Origin: Ulvibacter sp. MAR_2010_11
Lineage (GTDB): Bacteria; Bacteroidota; Bacteroidia; Flavobacteriales; Flavobacteriaceae
DNA: 64,000 bases
Reading direction: 5' to 3'
Assembly (NCBI RefSeq): GCF_002813135.1
Contig: NZ_PHTY01000001.1
Coordinates: 925,501 to 989,500, forward strand
Part shown: positions 59,625-64,000 of the stretch, piece after piece
How the letters are laid out: the number at the start of each line of letters is the position of its first letter
Numbering within the stretch: the first letter of the stretch is position 1
The notes under the pieces: generated by a model
What the model was told of the DNA's origin: nothing
What the model saw: only the letters and a program-made list of their open reading frames with translations
Database searches by the model: none
Program-made: the position numbers and the translations under genes

Positions 59625-62600
59625 TTAATGTTTTTTAATACGTAAGCGTGTTGCAATATCGTCAAAAGCAATTTCTGTTCCATTGCTTAGTTCATCTTCA
59701 AACTGCAGCACCTCCGTTAGCGTTTCTTGTTTAATATAATCTAAATTTTGTTGTACGGCGGTATGTAATTGTTCTTCAGATTGCAGCGTAACTTCAATTC
59801 GATCTGTTACTTCAAATCCCGAATCTTTTCTTACATTCTGAATTCGGTTCACCAACTCTCTGGCAATACCTTCATTTTTTAAGGCCGGAGTGATGCTAAT
59901 ATCCAATGCAACGGTGATTCCATTGGCGTTTGCGACCAACCATCCTTCAATATCCTGAGAACTTATTACTACGTCATCAAGGTTCAATGTAGTATTTTTT
60001 TCGTTAATAAAAACACTTATTTCCCCTTCTTTTTCCAATTCTGAAATTTGCTCCTGCCCAAATCCTGTAATTGCCTGTGCAACTGCTTTCATGTCTTTCC
60101 CGAAGCGAGGTCCCAGCTTTTTAAAGTCCGGTTTTATTTGTTTTACCAGAATTCCGGAGCCTTCGTCAATCAATTCGATTTCCTTCACATTTACTTCCGA
60201 CTTGATTAAATCGGCTACAGCTTCAATTTCCTTTCTTGAAGCATTGTCCAAAACCGGAATCATAATTTTCTGAAGCGGTTGTCGTACCTTAATCTTCTCT
60301 CGTTGACGTAACGACAATACCAGTGACGATATTGTCTGTGCCTGTTGCATTTTATGCTCTAGAGCAGTGTTTATGTAAGACGCATTACTCGTTGGAAAGT
60401 TACTTAGGTGAACCGATTCTTCTCCTTTTTTCACAATTCCCTCGGTTAGGTCTTTATACAAACGATCCATAAAGAAAGGTGCTACCGGAGCTCCCAGTCG
60501 TGCCACGGTCTCCAAACAGGTATATAGCGTCTGATAGGCCGAAATTTTATCTTCGCCGTAACTACCCTTCCAAAAACGTCTTCTGCTTAAGCGAACAAAC
60601 CAGTTGCTGAGGTTCTCCTGAACAAATTCTGAGATGACTCTTGTAGCTCGCGTTGGCTCATAGTCGGCATAGGCATCGTCTACTTTTTGGATTAATGTAT
60701 TTAATTCTGAAAGAATCCAACGATCGATCTCGGGACGTTTTTCCAAGGGAACATCCGCCTCGGCGTATTGAAAATTGTCCAAATTGGCATATAAACTGAA
60801 GAAACTGTAGGTATTGTATAGCGTTCCGAAGAATTTATTGCGTACCTCAGCAATTCCGTCACTGTCAAATTTCAAGTTATCCCACGGATTGGCATTGCTT
60901 ATCATATACCAGCGTGTTGCGTCCGGTCCGAAGGTGTTCAAAGTTTCGAAAGGATCAACAGCATTTCCTAAACGTTTGGACATTTTCTGTCCGTTCTTGT
61001 CTAAAACCAGGCCGTTTGATACCACATTTTTGTAGGCCACATCGTCAAAAAGCATTGTAGCGATGGCATGAAGGGTATAAAACCACCCTCGTGTTTGATC
61101 CACGCCTTCCGCAATAAAATCGGCTTTACGCCAAATTTCATCCACTTTTTCTTTATTCTCAAACGGATAATGCCACTGTGCGTAGGGCATACTACCACTA
61201 TCGAACCACACATCGATCAAATCGGCTTCCCGTTTCATGGGTTTCCCTGTGTTTGAAACCAATATAATGGCATCGACAATATTTTTATGAAGATCGACTT
61301 TGGCGTAATTTTCTTCTGAAAAATCTCCTGCAACAAACTCTTCAAAAATATCTTTTTCAAGAAGTCCGGCGGTAACTGCTTTTTGCATTTCTGCCTTTAG
61401 CTCTTCAATACTGCCTATTATTTTTTCTTCCTTCCCGTCTTCGGTACGCCAAAGCGGTAGAGGAATTCCCCAATATCTGGAGCGAGAAAGATTCCAATCG
61501 TTGGCATTTGCCAACCAGTTTCCAAATCGGCCTTCTCCGGTCGCTTTTGGCTTCCAGTTGATGGTATTGTTAAGATCGAACATACGATCTCTGAAATCGG
61601 TAACTTTTATAAACCACGAATCCAGTGGATAATACAAAATAGGCTTGTCGGTACGCCAGCAGTTGGGGTAACTGTGGGTGTATTTTTCAACATGAAAAGC
61701 CTTATTCTCAGTTTTCAGCTTTATGGCAAGTTCCACATCTACGCTCTTTTCGGGTGCCTCACCGTCCTCGTAGTATTCGTTTTTGACGTATTTCCCGGCA
61801 AATTCACCCATTTCGGGTCTGAATTTACCTTGTAAATCGACCAAAGGAACCAGTGCTCCGCTTTCATCTTTTACCAATAACGGCGGAACTTCAGGGGTGG
61901 CTTCTTTGGCAACTTTGGCATCATCGGCGCCAAAGGTTGGAGCGGTATGGACAATTCCCGTACCGTCTTCGGTGGTAACAAAATCTCCTGTAATTACCCG
62001 GAAGGCATTTTCGGGAGTTTCATAAGGAAGCGCATAAGGCAACAATTGCTCATAGCGAATTCCTTCTAATTTTTTTCCTTTGAATTCGGCTGCGATAAAG
62101 TAAGGAATGATTTTATCTCCCTGTTTGTAGCTCTCCAGAATCTCTTCGTTGGGTTTTTCTTCATAGCGATCTCCAAATTGCTTGGCTACCAAGTTTTTGG
62201 CCAAAACCACATTGATAGGCTGAAAGGTATACTGATTAAAAGTTCTTATTAGTACGTAATCTATTTTAGACCCAACGGTCAGAGCTGTATTACTAGGCAG
62301 CGTCCAGGGTGTCGTTGTCCATGCCAAAAACCAGATATTGTTGGAAACATTGGCAAGAACATTGGGCAGGGTTTCAGCAGCGGCTTTAAACTGAGCGACC
62401 ACTGTAGTATCGGTCACATCCTGATAGGTTCCCGGCTGATTCAACTCATGAGAACTAAGTCCGGTTCCTGCTTTTGGAGAATACGGCTGAATTGTATATC
62501 CTTTATACAAAAGACCCTTGTCGTAGATTTGTTTAAGAATCCACCACACAGTTTCCATATACTTTGGCTTGTAAGTAATATACGGATCGTCCATATCTAC

Positions 62601-63029
62601 CCAATAGCCGTAACTTTCGGTTACCTTGTTCCATACATCGGTATAGCGCATAACCGCTTTACGACAAGCTTCATTATAGGCTTCTACCGATATTTTTTTG
62701 CCAATATCTTCTTTGGTAATTCCCAGTTCTTTTTCAACACCTAATTCAATAGGCAGTCCGTGAGTGTCCCACCCTGCTTTACGGTCTACTTTAAAACCTT
62801 TTTGAGTTTTATAGCGACAAAAAATATCCTTAATTGCGCGTGCCATCACGTGATGAATCCCCGGCAATCCATTTGCCGATGGTGGGCCTTCAAAAAACAC
62901 AAAAGGTTGTGCCCCATCACGAATGGCAATACTCTTTTCGAAAATGCTGTCACTTTTCCAAAAATCGAGTACTTCTTCGCCTAACTTGGGGAGGTCTAAA
63001 CCCTTGTATTCCTTAAAATTTTTGCTCAT
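59625..63029 (-). CDS. ileS: Isoleucyl-tRNA synthetase
   Basis: 1134 residues, the long eukaryote-like IleS type. The HIGH-equivalent is GLPGIHHVMARA near residue 55 and the KMSKR loop is DKNGQKMSKRLGN. The large CP1 editing domain (about 190-400, with TTPWTLPSNTALTV) and the anticodon-binding and C-terminal extensions are complete. This type is often less sensitive to mupirocin, which is family knowledge and not shown here. Its stop is 5 bp from the dksA-like start. Confidence 0.96.
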   Translation of the reverse strand: MSKNFKEYKGLDLPKLGEEVLDFWKSDSIFEKSIAIRDGAQPFVFFEGPPSANGLPGIHHVMARAIKDIFCRYKTQKGFKVDRKAGWDTHGLPIELGVEKELGITKEDIGKKISVEAYNEACRKAVMRYTDVWNKVTESYGYWVDMDDPYITYKPKYMETVWWILKQIYDKGLLYKGYTIQPYSPKAGTGLSSHELNQPGTYQDVTDTTVVAQFKAAAETLPNVLANVSNNIWFLAWTTTPWTLPSNTALTVGSKIDYVLIRTFNQYTFQPINVVLAKNLVAKQFGDRYEEKPNEEILESYKQGDKIIPYFIAAEFKGKKLEGIRYEQLLPYALPYETPENAFRVITGDFVTTEDGTGIVHTAPTFGADDAKVAKEATPEVPPLLVKDESGALVPLVDLQGKFRPEMGEFAGKYVKNEYYEDGEAPEKSVDVELAIKLKTENKAFHVEKYTHSYPNCWRTDKPILYYPLDSWFIKVTDFRDRMFDLNNTINWKPKATGEGRFGNWLANANDWNLSRSRYWGIPLPLWRTEDGKEEKIIGSIEELKAEMQKAVTAGLLEKDIFEEFVAGDFSEENYAKVDLHKNIVDAIILVSNTGKPMKREADLIDVWFDSGSMPYAQWHYPFENKEKVDEIWRKADFIAEGVDQTRGWFYTLHAIATMLFDDVAYKNVVSNGLVLDKNGQKMSKRLGNAVDPFETLNTFGPDATRWYMISNANPWDNLKFDSDGIAEVRNKFFGTLYNTYSFFSLYANLDNFQYAEADVPLEKRPEIDRWILSELNTLIQKVDDAYADYEPTRATRVISEFVQENLSNWFVRLSRRRFWKGSYGEDKISAYQTLYTCLETVARLGAPVAPFFMDRLYKDLTEGIVKKGEESVHLSNFPTSNASYINTALEHKMQQAQTISSLVLSLRQREKIKVRQPLQKIMIPVLDNASRKEIEAVADLIKSEVNVKEIELIDEGSGILVKQIKPDFKKLGPRFGKDMKAVAQAITGFGQEQISELEKEGEISVFINEKNTTLNLDDVVISSQDIEGWLVANANGITVALDISITPALKNEGIARELVNRIQNVRKDSGFEVTDRIEVTLQSEEQLHTAVQQNLDYIKQETLTEVLQFEDELSNGTEIAFDDIATRLRIKKH

Positions 63030-63181
63030 GTTTCGACTGCGCTCAACAACCGCTAAATGGGTAGTTGAATATTAATAGTTAATTGAAATCCCCTGAGTAT
63101 AAACACCAATGGATATAAGGCTGCGAAATTAGTAAAAATTAGAGAAATAGGCTAGTAGATATGCTAGTTGTTATTACAAAC

Positions 63182-63208
63182 AAAAAAGGCCACACGACTG
63201 TATGACCT
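63182..63208 (-). terminator. Intrinsic terminator after the Asp-box/T9SS protein
   Basis: On the minus strand AGGTCATAC and GTGTGGCCT pair over 9 bp (two G-T) with an AGTC loop and a run of six T. It follows the stop at 63237 and isolates ileS from the upstream gene. Confidence 0.85.
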
Positions 63209-63236
63209 CTTCCTTCTATCAAACTAATAAAAAAAA

Positions 63237-64000
63237 TTACATTTTAATAAACTTTTGAAGAAAATTATCTCCCGAAGTACCTGTAACCCGGATAAAATAA
63301 ATACCCGTTGGTAAATGTGAAACGTCTATTCCCGACTCATTGTATTCCACTTCCTGAAGTTGTCCGGTCAATGAAATGATGGTCAATTTTTGAACAGACC
63401 CCTGCTTTAAATTAACAAATAACACATCTTGCGCCGGATTTGGGGTAACTATCACATTCAAATTAGGGTTTGTGGGCTCAGGATTTCCTAAAGTTTCGAG
63501 CGCTATAGTATATTTAACAACCCCCAGGTCGTAAGTGCCAATATATACATCAACACTATCTTCGTGAAACAAATAATCCATCGCGTTAGACCCTACATAT
63601 TCTATTGCTTCAAAGGGGACTTCCGTCCAGGTTTCTCCGCTGGTGTCTGAATACACTATTTGTGCATCAGTAAATTGACTTGTATAAATTGAAGCTACAA
63701 TATGATTTTGAGCAATTTCAGAGTATTCAATCTTTCTTACATTCTGACCAACGTAAATTTGACTCCATGATTCAGAGCTATCGGTTGATCTATAAACCCC
63801 CTGACTTGTAGCAATGGTATACTCATTTGGATGAAACGGACTTTGCTGAAAATCGAAAATTAAATCATTATTTGGATCCAGATTAATTCCGTTGTTCTTC
63901 AACTCCCAATTTGCTCCCCCATCGACAGATTGATAGATTTTGGCACCAATAGCTATATGAATCAAGTTTGTATCTACTTCATCAATATGAATTGAGGTAA
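63237..64000 (-). CDS. Secreted Asp-box protein with T9SS type A sorting domain, 5' end cut by window
   Basis: The minus-strand frame is open to the window edge (at least 254 residues); the TTG at 63965 is internal, since the frame continues through TSIHIDEVDTN. Asp-box motifs S-x-D-x-[GS]-x-x-W are visible (SVDGGANW, STDSSESW, YSDTSGETW). The C-terminus has NPNLNVIVTPNPAQDVLFVN and GIYFIRVTGTSGDNFLQKFIK, a type A sorting domain. Thus a surface or secreted propeller, like the truncated gene at the other window end, but they are different genes. A good terminator follows. Confidence 0.88.
   Translation of the reverse strand, partial: TSIHIDEVDTNLIHIAIGAKIYQSVDGGANWELKNNGINLDPNNDLIFDFQQSPFHPNEYTIATSQGVYRSTDSSESWSQIYVGQNVRKIEYSEIAQNHIVASIYTSQFTDAQIVYSDTSGETWTEVPFEAIEYVGSNAMDYLFHEDSVDVYIGTYDLGVVKYTIALETLGNPEPTNPNLNVIVTPNPAQDVLFVNLKQGSVQKLTIISLTGQLQEVEYNESGIDVSHLPTGIYFIRVTGTSGDNFLQKFIKM

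Overview
The window is chromosomal DNA of a flavobacterium (Bacteroidota, Flavobacteriaceae, probably marine). The evidence is type IX secretion C-terminal sorting domains on several proteins, a PorP/SprF and OmpA/PD40 gliding-type module, TonB-dependent and BrnQ transporters, Bacteroidota-style promoters (TTG/TTTG, about 19 nt, TAnnTTTG) and A-rich start regions without Shine-Dalgarno sequences. Both ends of the window cut through Asp-box (sortilin/BNR-like) secreted-protein genes. No rRNA or tRNA gene and no CRISPR array was seen.

Layout. 1-8.6 kb: a truncated secreted Asp-box propeller, a Crp-like regulator, aminopeptidase P, an unknown exported protein, BrnQ, an alpha/beta hydrolase, two tandem mini zinc-ribbon proteins and ThiL. 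8.8-18.6 kb: four tandem secreted choice-of-anchor B paralogues, a beta-propeller lipoprotein, then an MbnP-like lipoprotein and an MbnH-like di-heme peroxidase, suggesting a cell-surface metal/oxidation locus. 18.8-26.1 kb: a complete suf iron-sulfur assembly operon (A-type carrier, sufB, lipoprotein, sufC, sufD, sufS, META lipoprotein, sufE, sufT-like, DUF2480). 26.2-34.1 kb: DUF3078 outer-membrane protein, HflX, then a T9SS type B adhesin, PorP/SprF and OmpA/PD40 trio.

34.1-38.8 kb is an AT-rich accessory island, the most unusual part of the window. Three genes on the minus strand (a CHAT/caspase-like protein, a PIN nuclease fused to a sigma-region-4-like helix-turn-helix, and an AAA ATPase-TOPRIM protein of OLD/PARIS type) are each enclosed by their own short inverted repeats of GTT...AAC type. 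They are separated by two copies of a highly conserved structured repeat of about 115 bp that folds into a long stem with a perfect GCGA-capped hairpin. This resembles integron cassettes and attC sites, but no integrase gene lies in the window. The island's left edge abuts the 3' remnant of a secreted-protein gene.

38.9-52 kb, all minus strand: a 4-TM protein, a TonB-dependent receptor, an M23 peptidase lipoprotein with an unusual metal motif, tryptophan 2,3-dioxygenase, a DUF3108 protein, HPPD and homogentisate dioxygenase (aromatic amino-acid catabolism), a patatin-Omp85 protein and UvrC. 52.1-56.6 kb, plus strand: rimK-rimB-rimK-aspartoacylase-like genes, 5-formyl-THF cyclo-ligase, a dispanin-like protein and DUF2752. 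56.7-64 kb: PAS histidine kinase, LspA, a DUF2807-like protein, and an ileS-dksA pair with a clear terminator.
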